In this document: positions 52,149 through 60,853 of the stretch, in pieces
Layout: each line of letters starts with the position of its first letter
Position numbering within the stretch: position 1 is the stretch's first letter
DNA from: Taishania sp037189645
GTDB taxonomy: Bacteria; Bacteroidota; Bacteroidia; Flavobacteriales_D; Crocinitomicaceae
Length of the DNA stretch: 64,000 nt
Assembly: GCA_037189645.1 (NCBI GenBank)
Contig: JBBCIY010000007.1
Location: 124,001-188,000, forward strand
Direction: 5' to 3'
Translations under genes and position numbers: made by a program
The notes under the pieces: model-generated
What the model was told of the DNA's origin: nothing
Databases searched by the model: none
What the model saw: only the letters and a program-made list of their open reading frames with translations

Positions 52149-53024
52149 CTAAAACAAATGCTTTTCCGCGTGATAGGAAGACCTTACAAGAGGTCCGCTT
52201 TCTACGTACCGGAAACCTAGTTTAAGCCCGTATTCCCTGTATTCCGCAAAACGCTCCGGCGTTACGAACTCCGCGATAGGCAGGTGTTTTGGGGTAGGCT
52301 GAAGATACTGTCCTAATGTTACGATATCAACATCCACAGCACGCAGGTCTTCCAGTGTTTCAATAATCTCATCATGTGTTTCTCCAAGCCCGAGCATGAT
52401 CCCTGATTTTGTTCTCATTCCTCCTTTTTTCAATCGGAAAAGGACTTCAAGGCTGCGGTCGTATTTTGCCTGGATGCGTACTTCTTTTGTCAACCTTCTG
52501 ACTGTTTCAAGATTGTGGGAAACAATTTCAGGAGCTACGTCGATAATGTTCTGCAAATTTTCCCATTTTCCCGCGAAATCAGGAATCAGCGTTTCCATGG
52601 TCGTTCCGGGAGATTGCTTCCGGACTGCACGAACAGTCTGTGCCCAGATCAATGAGCCTCCGTCTTTCAGGTCGTCACGGTCAACAGAAGTAATTACCGC
52701 GTGTTTTACCCGCATTGTTTTCACACTGTGCGCCACACGTCCGGGCTCGAATTCATCCACAGGATCAGGACGGCCTGTTGCAACAGCACAAAACCCACAG
52801 GAACGGGTACAGATATTCCCCAGTATCATGAATGTAGCTGTACCTTCTCCCCAGCATTCTCCCATGTTGGGACAATTTCCGCTTTCACAGATCGTGTGAA
52901 GCTTATGCTCATCAACCAATGAGCGAACCATACGGTAATTTTCTCCCGTAGGTAATTTCACACGCAACCAGCTTGGTTTTTTTATGCGAACTTTAGACTC
53001 GCCGATTTCTTTGACTTGATCCAT
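52149..53024 (-). CDS. lipA: Lipoyl synthase LipA
   Basis: 291 residues from ATG 53024; an in-frame start at 53060 lies in the promoter and is rejected. A radical-SAM enzyme inserting two sulfurs into octanoylated lipoyl domains. The auxiliary cluster is CESGNCPNMGEC, and the radical-SAM cluster is CTRSCGFC. The C-terminal RSSYHA holds the Ser ligand of the auxiliary cluster. Convergent with ndh, monocistronic. Length normal. Confidence 0.95.
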   Translation of the reverse strand: MDQVKEIGESKVRIKKPSWLRVKLPTGENYRMVRSLVDEHKLHTICESGNCPNMGECWGEGTATFMILGNICTRSCGFCAVATGRPDPVDEFEPGRVAHSVKTMRVKHAVITSVDRDDLKDGGSLIWAQTVRAVRKQSPGTTMETLIPDFAGKWENLQNIIDVAPEIVSHNLETVRRLTKEVRIQAKYDRSLEVLFRLKKGGMRTKSGIMLGLGETHDEIIETLEDLRAVDVDIVTLGQYLQPTPKHLPIAEFVTPERFAEYREYGLKLGFRYVESGPLVRSSYHAEKHLF

Positions 53025-53057
53025 TGAATAAATACAGTTGTTCTGTGAACCGAAGCA

Positions 53058-53073
53058 CAAAATTACAAAAATA
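53058..53073 (-). promoter_or_regulatory. Two adjacent -7 elements of lipA
   Basis: On the minus strand TATTTTTG (53066-53073) and TAATTTTG (53058-53065) directly abut; both fit TAnnTTTG. The latter is 33 bases before the ATG. Confidence 0.5.
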
Positions 53074-53122
53074 AAATCGAATTTATCTCTTGGGGTGTAT
53101 TTATGAGCTTCTTGCGGATTTC

Positions 53123-53148
53123 GTCATATCGCAATATTACGATATGAC
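53123..53148. promoter_or_regulatory. Perfect nine-base inverted repeat, candidate ArsR-type operator
   Basis: GTCATATCG (53123-53131), eight-base spacer, CGATATGAC (53140-53148). It lies about 97 bases before the regulator gene at 53245 and 50 bases upstream of the lipA boxes. No T-run follows, so it is not a terminator. The arms and spacing suit a dimeric winged-helix protein. Confidence 0.45.
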
Positions 53149-53244
53149 AGTAAAGCAAAAAACCTTTTCAGTTTCTTGCTCAGTTAATTATTATTCCCTA
53201 AATTCAACTAAAATAAGATAACTACCTTTTAAACAACCTATTCT

Positions 53245-53667
53245 ATGGGAGCTACCAGATATGAAATTCATGAAGATATAGTCATCGTGCTGGCCGAACT
53301 GATGAAAGCAATTGCTCATCCCGCACGTCTCAAAGCAGTATTATTAATCGCAAATCAAACGGAAAAAGAAATCACCACACAAGAGATCCTGGCACAGTCC
53401 GAGCTGGCTCAATCGACCATGTACCAGCACTTACAACGCTTACGAAATACCGGGTTCGCAGATACGCGGGTGATAACAAGAAACCAGGACAAAAAAAGCT
53501 GCCTGCAATACAGAATTAACAAATTGGCGCTGGGTGATTTAAGAAGATTAATCCGTCACTTATCAGCAAAAGCCCGATTAAAAGACAAAAAAAGGAGCCG
53601 GTTTCCGGAGTCATTCTACTCAAAATTCAATCCTGTTTCAAATTGGGAATGGTGTTTTAGTCCTTAG
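53245..53667 (+). CDS. ArsR-type winged-helix transcriptional regulator
   Basis: 140 residues with MKAIAHPARLKAVLLIA (about 20-36), EILAQSELAQSTMYQHLQRL recognition helix (about 52-71), and a wing with TRNQDKKSCLQYRI. There is no ArsR metal-binding CxC motif, so it senses something else or uses Cys in KKSC. The C-terminal basic tail (AKARLKDKKRSRF) is unusual. The inverted repeat 97 bases upstream may be its operator. Confidence 0.8.
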   Translation: MGATRYEIHEDIVIVLAELMKAIAHPARLKAVLLIANQTEKEITTQEILAQSELAQSTMYQHLQRLRNTGFADTRVITRNQDKKSCLQYRINKLALGDLRRLIRHLSAKARLKDKKRSRFPESFYSKFNPVSNWEWCFSP

Positions 53668-53719
53668 TTGTTTGTATAGAAAAGAAGGATTCAGTTGTTG
53701 ATCGTTGAGCAGGATTTTT

Positions 53720-54409
53720 TCAATACCCGGCAATTCGGAGTAATTCTTCGCGGTTTAGCAATAACAATTTACGGGTGTGAATCTCGATCATTGCTTCATC
53801 TTTGAACTCTTTCAGTAAACGGATCAGGGTTTCTGTAGCTGTCCCAATAAAATTAGCAAGGTCTTCCCGGGAAAGGTTAATCGCTTCCCCATTGTACAGC
53901 TTATCCAGGTAGATCAAAGAGAACGCAAGCCGTTCACGCACCGATTTCTGTGCCATGTTGGTCAGCAGCTTTGTCCGGGCATTCAGCTCTTTTGACAGCT
54001 CCTGCATGACATTATTACGCAGCAACTGATTGGTGTCAATCATATTCAGGAATTCTTCCTTTGCAATAAAACAGATATTACAATCTTCCAGAGTCTCCGC
54101 AGAAACTTGGTAAGGCTCTCCACTCAGCATGGACATGAACCCAATGATCTCACCCTCTTTGGCAATGTGGACAATCTGCTCTTTCCCTTGTTCGCCAATG
54201 GAAAACACCTTCACTTTCCCTTCGTTAAGGCAGTAGACCCCACGGGGAAGGCTTCCGGATAAGAACAAAGGTTGCTTTTTTTTGTAGAACGCGCAGGTTT
54301 TGACAGCATTCAGACCGGAAGTTTCTTCACAGCTGAACTGACTGAACATGGAATCCTTACGCGACTTGCACTTATCGCAGGATACGTGTTTGTGTGAGTG
54401 AATAAGCAT
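53720..54409 (-). CDS. Crp/Fnr-family transcriptional regulator, FNR-like cysteine N-terminus
   Basis: 229 residues: N-terminal cysteines 11, 14 and 27 (CDKCKSRKDSMFSQFSC) followed by a cNMP-binding-like barrel (about 35-140, with GEIIGFMSMLSGEPYQVSAE and Cys110/Cys113) and a C-terminal helix-turn-helix (LSREDLANFIGTATETLIRL, about 180-199). The cysteine arrangement resembles the 4Fe-4S oxygen sensor FNR. It is divergent from ccoI, and the intergenic region has an FNR-like site. It probably controls microaerobic respiration genes. Confidence 0.85.
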   Translation of the reverse strand: MLIHSHKHVSCDKCKSRKDSMFSQFSCEETSGLNAVKTCAFYKKKQPLFLSGSLPRGVYCLNEGKVKVFSIGEQGKEQIVHIAKEGEIIGFMSMLSGEPYQVSAETLEDCNICFIAKEEFLNMIDTNQLLRNNVMQELSKELNARTKLLTNMAQKSVRERLAFSLIYLDKLYNGEAINLSREDLANFIGTATETLIRLLKEFKDEAMIEIHTRKLLLLNREELLRIAGY

Positions 54410-54428
54410 ATACCGTAAATGACTATTA

Positions 54429-54436
54429 CAAATGTA
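54429..54436 (-). promoter_or_regulatory. -7 promoter element (TACATTTG) of the Fnr-family gene
   Basis: Exact TAnnTTTG on the minus strand, 19 bases before its ATG. Confidence 0.5.
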
Positions 54437-54439
54437 ACA

Positions 54440-54447
54440 TATTTTTG
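54440..54447 (+). promoter_or_regulatory. Upstream -7 element (TATTTTTG) facing ccoI
   Basis: Exact TAnnTTTG about 98 bases before the ccoI ATG. The FNR-like site would overlap the start of this promoter, so it may be repressed or may not be used. Confidence 0.35.
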
Positions 54448-54457
54448 TGTATAAAGC

Positions 54458-54469
54458 TGATATAGATCA
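54458..54469. promoter_or_regulatory. FNR-like binding site (TGATATAGATCA)
   Basis: TGAT-N4-ATCA, the core of the FNR consensus TTGATNNNNATCAA, with both outermost bases lacking. Its centre is about 41-44 bases upstream of the start predicted for the TAATTTTG promoter, the classic position for an FNR activator. Confidence 0.5.
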
Positions 54470-54492
54470 TTTTTTCAGCAGCTATTCCTGGG

Positions 54493-54500
54493 TAATTTTG
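54493..54500 (+). promoter_or_regulatory. -7 promoter element (TAATTTTG) of ccoI
   Basis: Exact TAnnTTTG, 45 bases before the ATG at 54546 and correctly spaced from the FNR-like site. Confidence 0.5.
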
Positions 54501-54545
54501 CGCGACGGTTGGCAGGTGTATGTTGCACTTTACAGGGTTAGTAAG

Positions 54546-56897
54546 ATGGAGAAAGGATGTTATCATTGCGGGGATAAAATTATCGGAAAGGCTGTGGTCG
54601 CCGATAGCAAAGAGTTTTGTTGCACAGGCTGTAAAATGGTTTATTCCTTGCTGAAAGAAAACCAGCTGGACAGCTTTTACAGGTTTGAAGCTGTTCCCGG
54701 AACAAAACCGGAAAATTTAACCGAAGGAAAATACGACTTTCTCGAGCTTCCCGAGATCCGTGAAAAGACCGTGCTATTTGAAGATGGAAATCACTGTAAG
54801 GTATTGCTCTACTTACCATCCATTCACTGCTCATCCTGTATTTATCTGCTGGAAAACATCTCCCGGATAGAACCTGCCGTTTCTCAGTGCATGGTCAATT
54901 TTACGGCAAGAGAAGCGTCCATCACTTTCGATGCTTCGAAATTAAAATTATCCGGACTGGCAACGCTGCTTCACAGGATCGGCTACGCTCCGAATTTCGG
55001 GAACAGGAAAAAGACTCAGAAGTTAATTGATAAGCAATTTTTAATAAAGCTCGGAGTTGCCGGCTTCGCTTTCGGAAGCATCATGTTGTGGAGCTTTCCT
55101 GAATACCTGGGAATTGAAGAAGTCAATCCTGAATTCAGGCATTTCATGTCTTACCTTTCTTTTGCAGTATCCATCCCGGTGCTGTTGTATTCCGGCAATG
55201 AATTCATCATCTCGGCATGGAAGGCGGTCCGGGCAAGATCGATCAACCTGGATGTACCGATCACCATCGGTATTTTCGCTCTGTATTTCCAAAGCGCGTA
55301 CGCTATTTTTTCAGGACAGGGAGCAGGTTACATGGATTCGTTTGCCGGGTTCATTTTCTTCCTGCTGATCGGGAAATGGTTTCAAAGCAAAACATACCAG
55401 TCATTAAGCTTTGAACGGGATTATACGTCGTATTTTCCAATCGCTGTAACAAAACTAAAGGACACTTCCCAGGAAACAGTTGCAATAGAAAAGCTGGAAA
55501 AAGGAGACGTTATCCTGATCCGGAATGAAGAGATCGTTCCATGTGACGCGACATTGCTGAGTGAAGAGATCACCATGGACTACAGCTTTGTAACGGGTGA
55601 ATCGGAATTGCTGACAAAGAAAAAAGGTGACCTGGTCTTCGCAGGAGGGAAAATAATGGGAAAAAGTGCCCGTCTGGAGGTGAAAGAGGCGACAAACAGG
55701 AGTCATTTAACAAGTCTGTGGAATAATTCCTCCGCGAAGCAGTCAACAAAATTGTTCTCAGATACCCTTTCAAAGTGGTTCTTGATCGCTGTCTTAATTA
55801 TCTCGGCTATTGCTGCCATCGCCTGGTGGCTGATTGATTCCGGCAGAATCGTGGAAGTAGTCGTCGCCATCCTGATCGTAGCATGCCCTTGCGCACTGGC
55901 TCTGTCGGCTCCGTTCACCTATGGCAACAGTATGCGCCTGCTGGGACGGAGAGGATTGTATCTGAAGCACGTAACCGTTGTAAAAGACCTGGAAAACGTA
56001 ACGGATATTGTATTCGATAAAACCGGGACATTAACGGAAGTAAGCAATGCCATCCATTATGAAGGCAGATCGCTCACACAGGAGGAAACAGACGTTTTAT
56101 TCTCCATTGCCCATTCTTCTACACATCCTTATGCAATGGCATTGAAAAAAGAATTGCAACATGCTGTTTCCGGCGATGCAACCGTTGAGCTGGATCATTT
56201 TGAAGAAACAAAAGGAAAGGGAATGAAAGCCCGCTATCACGGCAACGATTTCCAGCTCGGATCCGCTCAGTTCACAGGTGTTGAAAGCGAAGACGAGCAA
56301 TCTTCGGTATATGTGGTGATAAACAATCAGCTGTATGGTCGCTATATTTTCCGTTCACAACTGAGAGAAGGACTGGCATCTATGATCCAGAAGCTGGGCA
56401 AATACCGGTTACATGTTCTTTCGGGGGATTCTGAAAAAGACAGATCCATGCTGGAGGAATTGTTCCCGGAGAATGTAAGTATCCGGTTCCGCCAGACTCC
56501 TCAGTCAAAAAAAGAATACATTCTTCAATTGAAAAACACAGGTGCGGATGTGCTGATGATCGGGGATGGCTTGAACGACTCCGGGGCGTTGAAAGAAGCA
56601 AATGTCGGGATATCTGTCACAGAAGATGTATTTCAGTTCACTCCTTCATCAGATGCCATCCTGGACGCAAAAAACCTGAGCCAGTTACCTGTTCTGCTGA
56701 AAACAGCCGCTTTTTCAAAGAAAATTCTCCGTGTTTGTTTCGGTTTTTCCCTGATCTACAATACGATCGGTCTGAGTTTCGCTCTCAGCGGAAAACTAGA
56801 GCCTATCGTCGCTGCCATCATTATGCCGCTCAGTTCGATAACGATCGTGGCAGTTGCAACATTCGGGATCATGTGGTTTGCCCCAAGAAACAATTGA
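54546..56897 (+). CDS. ccoI: Copper-transporting P-type ATPase, CcoI/FixI type
   Basis: 783 residues from ATG 54546; a longer in-frame start at 54447 overlaps the regulatory region. N-terminal Cys-rich domain (CYHCGDK, CCTGC, about 5-26) is typical of CcoI/FixI ATPases, then a heavy-metal-associated domain with SIHCSSC (about 91-97). Transport core: IVACPCALALSAP (CPC, about 446), DKTGTLT phosphorylation (D491), TGE in SFVTGESELL, GDGLNDSGAL (about 672). It exports Cu(I) for cbb3 oxidase assembly at the inner membrane. ccoNOPS are not adjacent. Confidence 0.92.
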   Translation: MEKGCYHCGDKIIGKAVVADSKEFCCTGCKMVYSLLKENQLDSFYRFEAVPGTKPENLTEGKYDFLELPEIREKTVLFEDGNHCKVLLYLPSIHCSSCIYLLENISRIEPAVSQCMVNFTAREASITFDASKLKLSGLATLLHRIGYAPNFGNRKKTQKLIDKQFLIKLGVAGFAFGSIMLWSFPEYLGIEEVNPEFRHFMSYLSFAVSIPVLLYSGNEFIISAWKAVRARSINLDVPITIGIFALYFQSAYAIFSGQGAGYMDSFAGFIFFLLIGKWFQSKTYQSLSFERDYTSYFPIAVTKLKDTSQETVAIEKLEKGDVILIRNEEIVPCDATLLSEEITMDYSFVTGESELLTKKKGDLVFAGGKIMGKSARLEVKEATNRSHLTSLWNNSSAKQSTKLFSDTLSKWFLIAVLIISAIAAIAWWLIDSGRIVEVVVAILIVACPCALALSAPFTYGNSMRLLGRRGLYLKHVTVVKDLENVTDIVFDKTGTLTEVSNAIHYEGRSLTQEETDVLFSIAHSSTHPYAMALKKELQHAVSGDATVELDHFEETKGKGMKARYHGNDFQLGSAQFTGVESEDEQSSVYVVINNQLYGRYIFRSQLREGLASMIQKLGKYRLHVLSGDSEKDRSMLEELFPENVSIRFRQTPQSKKEYILQLKNTGADVLMIGDGLNDSGALKEANVGISVTEDVFQFTPSSDAILDAKNLSQLPVLLKTAAFSKKILRVCFGFSLIYNTIGLSFALSGKLEPIVAAIIMPLSSITIVAVATFGIMWFAPRNN

Positions 56898-56929
56898 CTA
56901 TTGTACATTCAATCATTATCAATGAAACA

Positions 56930-57703
56930 CTACTTCATCCCGCGCCGTTTCTTGATCGCTTCGTAGGCTTCCTGTATTTTCTGGAATTTCTCTTTTGCTC
57001 CTTTCTGGAACTCCTCTCCCATCTGGGCAACTTTATCCGGGTGGAATTTTACGGCCATTTTGCGGTAAGCCCGTTTGACCTCATCATCCGTAGCATTTTC
57101 TTCAATGCCCAATATTTTATAGTCGGAATCAACGTTCCTGTAGAACATATTCTTAACGGAATCGAAATCTGTCTGGGGAATTCCCATCATCGAGGCAATA
57201 TTGGCGATCACATTCAGCTCCTGTGGTGAAACATCTCCGTCAACCTGCGCGATTCCAAACAGGTAATGCACCAGCTGCAACCTCGATTCAGGCCGCAGGT
57301 GGATCCGTACATCCGCGCAGATCTGTGTGATCGGGATATCCGAATCCAGGTAATTTTTCAACACCTGTAAATGTTCTGGACTGAACTGGTTCCCGAACTG
57401 CTGCTTAAAAAACGCTTTTACGTAGCTTAGTTCCACTTTCAGTACTTTGCCGTCTGCTTTCATTACAGCAGCCGAAAGCGCCATGAGAATAGTCGGTATA
57501 TCCGTAGCGCGGGAAGACCGTGACTGATAGTAATTGTATATTTCTTCTGCTGTTCTGCCCCTGTACTGGTTCGATTGCCGTGTCTGGGTATTTTTCGCAC
57601 GTTGCAGGTTATCGACATAAGTTCCGACAAGAAAACCCAGGATTGCCCCGATAATGTTCCTTGTGGTCAGGTAGCCGATAAAGCCGAAAATAAGTCCAAA
57701 CAC
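56930..57703 (-). CDS. TerB and DnaJ domain protein (DjlA-like)
   Basis: 257 residues: an N-terminal hydrophobic segment (about 1-30) anchoring to the membrane, a TerB-like helical domain (about 70-180, with LMALSAAVMKADGKV and GIAQVDGDVSPQEL), and a C-terminal J domain (about 195-250) with YKILGIEENATDDEVKRAYR and VKFHPDK (the HPD motif), which would stimulate DnaK. It resembles DjlA co-chaperones. Function inferred from domains. Confidence 0.87.
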   Translation of the reverse strand: MFGLIFGFIGYLTTRNIIGAILGFLVGTYVDNLQRAKNTQTRQSNQYRGRTAEEIYNYYQSRSSRATDIPTILMALSAAVMKADGKVLKVELSYVKAFFKQQFGNQFSPEHLQVLKNYLDSDIPITQICADVRIHLRPESRLQLVHYLFGIAQVDGDVSPQELNVIANIASMMGIPQTDFDSVKNMFYRNVDSDYKILGIEENATDDEVKRAYRKMAVKFHPDKVAQMGEEFQKGAKEKFQKIQEAYEAIKKRRGMK

Positions 57704-57737
57704 CGGTAAATGAATTATAAATTGATAAACAAGGAAA

Positions 57738-57745
57738 CAAAATTA
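57738..57745 (-). promoter_or_regulatory. -7 promoter element (TAATTTTG) of the TerB/DnaJ gene
   Basis: Exact TAnnTTTG on the minus strand, 34 bases before the ATG. Confidence 0.5.
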
Positions 57746-57783
57746 ACCGTTTTTCCAGGATTAGATTCTTAAAAAAACAGAAA

Positions 57784-59928
57784 TTAATACTCCAGGATCT
57801 TTACTTCTGTCCTCCGGTTCTCCTGGTGCTCTTCTTCTGAGCATTTCACTCCGTCCTTACATTGGTTTACCAATTGAGATTCTCCATACCCTTTTGCTTT
57901 GATCTGGGCGCTTTTCACTCCCCTTGTCAACAGGTAATCCACACAGCTCTGGGCGCGGGCCTGTGACAATTTCTGGTTATAAGCCGCGCTTCCCCGTGAG
58001 TCGGTATGGGCACTCAGCTCTATTTTCAGCTCGTTTTTAATGATAAAGTCTGCTAATTTATCCAGGGAAGCCATACTTTCCGGGCGCAATGTCGCTTTAT
58101 TGAGGTCGTAGAAGATATTTTCCAGCTTGAATTTTTCGCCTTTCTTAATTGGCGTGAGCTCCAGCTCCAACTCTATGACCTTCCCGTCTTCATTGGATGT
58201 GCTGAACCCTCTTTCGGCATCGATGTATCCTTTTTTTGAAGCATGCGCCCAAAAATTTTTGTTGCGGTCAACATTCAATGTCACCAGGCCGTATTCATTT
58301 GTTACCAATGTCGTATCCCAACCTGCTGAAAAGTGGGAAACAACTGCTGTCGCTTCATTCAGTGGCAGCCTGGTATCTTTTGCAATAACACGAAGTGCAA
58401 TGGTAATCCTTGTGGGTAATAAATATAGCTCTGCTTTCAGAACCGAGTCTTTTTCCACCCCTGCAGAAGAAACCGTTTCCTTCCTCAACAGCTTAAACTC
58501 TTCTTTGCCGGTAGAAAGTGTATATGTTTCGTTCTTCCGGATGAACAAATGCAGCTTGCCTTCATTATCCGTAAAAAATTCGTCTTTCGTTCCCGCTTCC
58601 AGGTTTTCCAGGATAACAGGATGATGCGGCACGATCTCATTGACAGCGTACTTTTCAAACACATGAACGATTAATTCAACCTGGGTTTCCTGCCGCTCAA
58701 ATGTATAGATGCCATCTGTCGTTTTCTCGCGGTTCGAAGAAAAATAACCATTCAGTCCGGATTCATCACAGATCAGGGCGAAATCATCTGCCGAAGTATT
58801 AATGGGATATCCCATGTTAAGCGGCTTCTCTCCTTTTGAAAGATCCGCTTCAAACAAGTCAAGTCCTCCCAGCCCGAAATGACCGTTTGATGCAAAATAC
58901 AGCTTATTGCCAATCACGAACGGGAACATTTCCTGCAGATTGGTATTATAGGTAGCTCCCAGGTTCTCCGGTTTCGACCATTTACCATCTACCCGCTCTG
59001 ACCGGTAAATATCTGTCTGTCCGAATCCTCCTTCCATGTCCGAAATGAAGTAAAGTGTTTTCCCTTCATCCGAAAAGCAGCCATGCCCTACGTTGTATGC
59101 ATCATCATTGTATTCAAACGGAACCAGGTCCGTCCATTTCCCGTCTTTCAGCTCGGAAAAATACAACGCCAGCACAACGACATCCTTCCCTTTCTTTTTC
59201 CCGAATTTATTTTTGGTGATCACCATCATTTGCTCATCAGGCGTAAAATCCACCGGGCCGTCGTGCGCTTTATCCAGGAACTGATGGCGTAGCAGCTTTC
59301 CGTTCCCGATGGTCGAATCCTGCTGAAATTCGCTTTGCAACAAGCTGACATAATAGCTGTTGTCCCATTTGTAACGGCCATTGAGCACCTCCGTATTCCT
59401 TGATTTCGTTGCATACACCAACCCGTTCTGATAAAAGGTTGGTGCAAAATCACCATAAACGGATGAGATTGCTGTTTTACTGACGGTTGCGTAAGCGGAA
59501 TCTGCAAATAGCGAATTGAAATCCTTTAACTCGTATTTCAGCTTATTGAAATACGTATTGTCCGGATACAGGCTTTGAGAAATGCCGATCAGCCGTTCTG
59601 CATCCTTGTATTTCCCGATAAAACGCAATGCCTGGATATATGACTCCCTGTCCTGCTCACTTAGATTGGATTTCTTATCCAGGTAATCAAAATAGAGAAT
59701 CGCCTGTTCCATCCGGAACAATTTATAGTTGGAAATAGCTGCCCTCCTCACGTTTTCCGGGTTTTCCACTCCCTTTCCTTTCATTGTTTTAGAGGCCAGC
59801 TCGTTGTACATTTCCACGCATTCATAATATTCCATCCGTGCAAAAAGCTCATCGGCCATTTTTTGTTTCAGCTGCGCAAAAATCGTGGAATGGACGACAA
59901 TGAAAAATAGGATCATTAGTTGTTTCAT
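57784..59928 (-). CDS. OmpA-family outer membrane protein with TPR and PD40 domains
   Basis: 714 residues from ATG 59928, one base after the PorP/SprF stop; the longer in-frame start at 59997 lies in that gene. Order: signal peptide (1-18), TPR-like helices (about 20-140), PD40-type propeller blades (about 165-420, with YFASNGHFGLGGLDLFEA), two carboxypeptidase-regulatory/Ig-like domains, and a C-terminal OmpA peptidoglycan-binding domain (about 600-714, with LSAHTDSRGSAAYNQKLSQA). It matches the PorE-like peptidoglycan-anchored T9SS partner. Third gene of the operon. Confidence 0.88.
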   Translation of the reverse strand: MKQLMILFFIVVHSTIFAQLKQKMADELFARMEYYECVEMYNELASKTMKGKGVENPENVRRAAISNYKLFRMEQAILYFDYLDKKSNLSEQDRESYIQALRFIGKYKDAERLIGISQSLYPDNTYFNKLKYELKDFNSLFADSAYATVSKTAISSVYGDFAPTFYQNGLVYATKSRNTEVLNGRYKWDNSYYVSLLQSEFQQDSTIGNGKLLRHQFLDKAHDGPVDFTPDEQMMVITKNKFGKKKGKDVVVLALYFSELKDGKWTDLVPFEYNDDAYNVGHGCFSDEGKTLYFISDMEGGFGQTDIYRSERVDGKWSKPENLGATYNTNLQEMFPFVIGNKLYFASNGHFGLGGLDLFEADLSKGEKPLNMGYPINTSADDFALICDESGLNGYFSSNREKTTDGIYTFERQETQVELIVHVFEKYAVNEIVPHHPVILENLEAGTKDEFFTDNEGKLHLFIRKNETYTLSTGKEEFKLLRKETVSSAGVEKDSVLKAELYLLPTRITIALRVIAKDTRLPLNEATAVVSHFSAGWDTTLVTNEYGLVTLNVDRNKNFWAHASKKGYIDAERGFSTSNEDGKVIELELELTPIKKGEKFKLENIFYDLNKATLRPESMASLDKLADFIIKNELKIELSAHTDSRGSAAYNQKLSQARAQSCVDYLLTRGVKSAQIKAKGYGESQLVNQCKDGVKCSEEEHQENRRTEVKILEY

Positions 59929-59929
59929 A

Positions 59930-60841
59930 TCAAAAATATCTTGGTGAAGTGTAAGGGATCTTTTTCGTGCGGATATCCAGCTGCAAGAAAATCTCATGTG
60001 AACCGCTCTGGTACCTTATCAGCCCGTTGATCGGGAAATCATAGACATATCCGATTGTAAAATCCTTGATAATAATCCCGATATTCGCTCCTACCGATTC
60101 GTTGAAGCGGTACATCAATCCCGTCCATAAACGTTCATAAGAAAGCAGGCTTACGTTCACATCAAACGTGACCGGCGCTTTGGGAGTATACTTGATCAAG
60201 GTCGATGGTTTCAGCTTCAGCACCGAATTCAGATCGAACACATAACCGGCCGCAATGAAAAAATGGCGTGCATTGATCTGTTTTTCCAGGTCCTGGTCTG
60301 TACGAATAGATGCTTCGAGCAGCCGCGGAGAAGAAATACCGATGTAATGGCGGTTCCCGTAATAGTAAATCCCAGCCCCCACATTGGGCTTGGTAGTAGA
60401 AACCTGCATCCCGTAAAAAGGATCGTTCACATCCGTCACCGTGGCATTCGTAAAATCAAACCCCATCACGTCCACACCAACAGACAGCCCGGCAGCAATG
60501 CGGCTTTGGTTGGTTTTACTCAGCTGAATGCTTCCGCTTACATCCGCAAAAACAGAGGTGCGGTGGCGTTTCCCGATACGGTCATTCACCATGTGCCCAC
60601 CTACCCCTAACGATTTGAACATCAATGGCGCATGGATGCTGAACCATTGCGAGCGCGGTGCCCCGCTGTAATTGACCCATTGAAAACGACCTACCGCAAC
60701 CGCGCTGATTGCATCTTTACTCCCCGCATAAGCAGGATTGAAATACAAAGGGTTGTACATATAGATGGACATCTGCTCATCTTGCTGTGCCCTTACTCCG
60801 GACACAGACAGCACCAGTCCGATTAAAATCAAGTTTTTCAT
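59930..60841 (-). CDS. PorP/SprF-family T9SS outer membrane protein
   Basis: 303 residues with a signal peptide (1-18, LVLSVSGVRAQ) and a barrel. MSIYMYNPLYFNPAYAGSKD (24-43) and GVGGHMVNDRIGKRHRTSVF are the PorP/SprF family marks. It is an outer-membrane component that attaches type IX cargo with a type B sorting domain to the cell surface (as SprF does for SprB). It is 12 bases behind a type B cargo gene, the expected partner. Confidence 0.9.
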   Translation of the reverse strand: MKNLILIGLVLSVSGVRAQQDEQMSIYMYNPLYFNPAYAGSKDAISAVAVGRFQWVNYSGAPRSQWFSIHAPLMFKSLGVGGHMVNDRIGKRHRTSVFADVSGSIQLSKTNQSRIAAGLSVGVDVMGFDFTNATVTDVNDPFYGMQVSTTKPNVGAGIYYYGNRHYIGISSPRLLEASIRTDQDLEKQINARHFFIAAGYVFDLNSVLKLKPSTLIKYTPKAPVTFDVNVSLLSYERLWTGLMYRFNESVGANIGIIIKDFTIGYVYDFPINGLIRYQSGSHEIFLQLDIRTKKIPYTSPRYF

Positions 60842-60853
60842 AACCGGTAGAAT

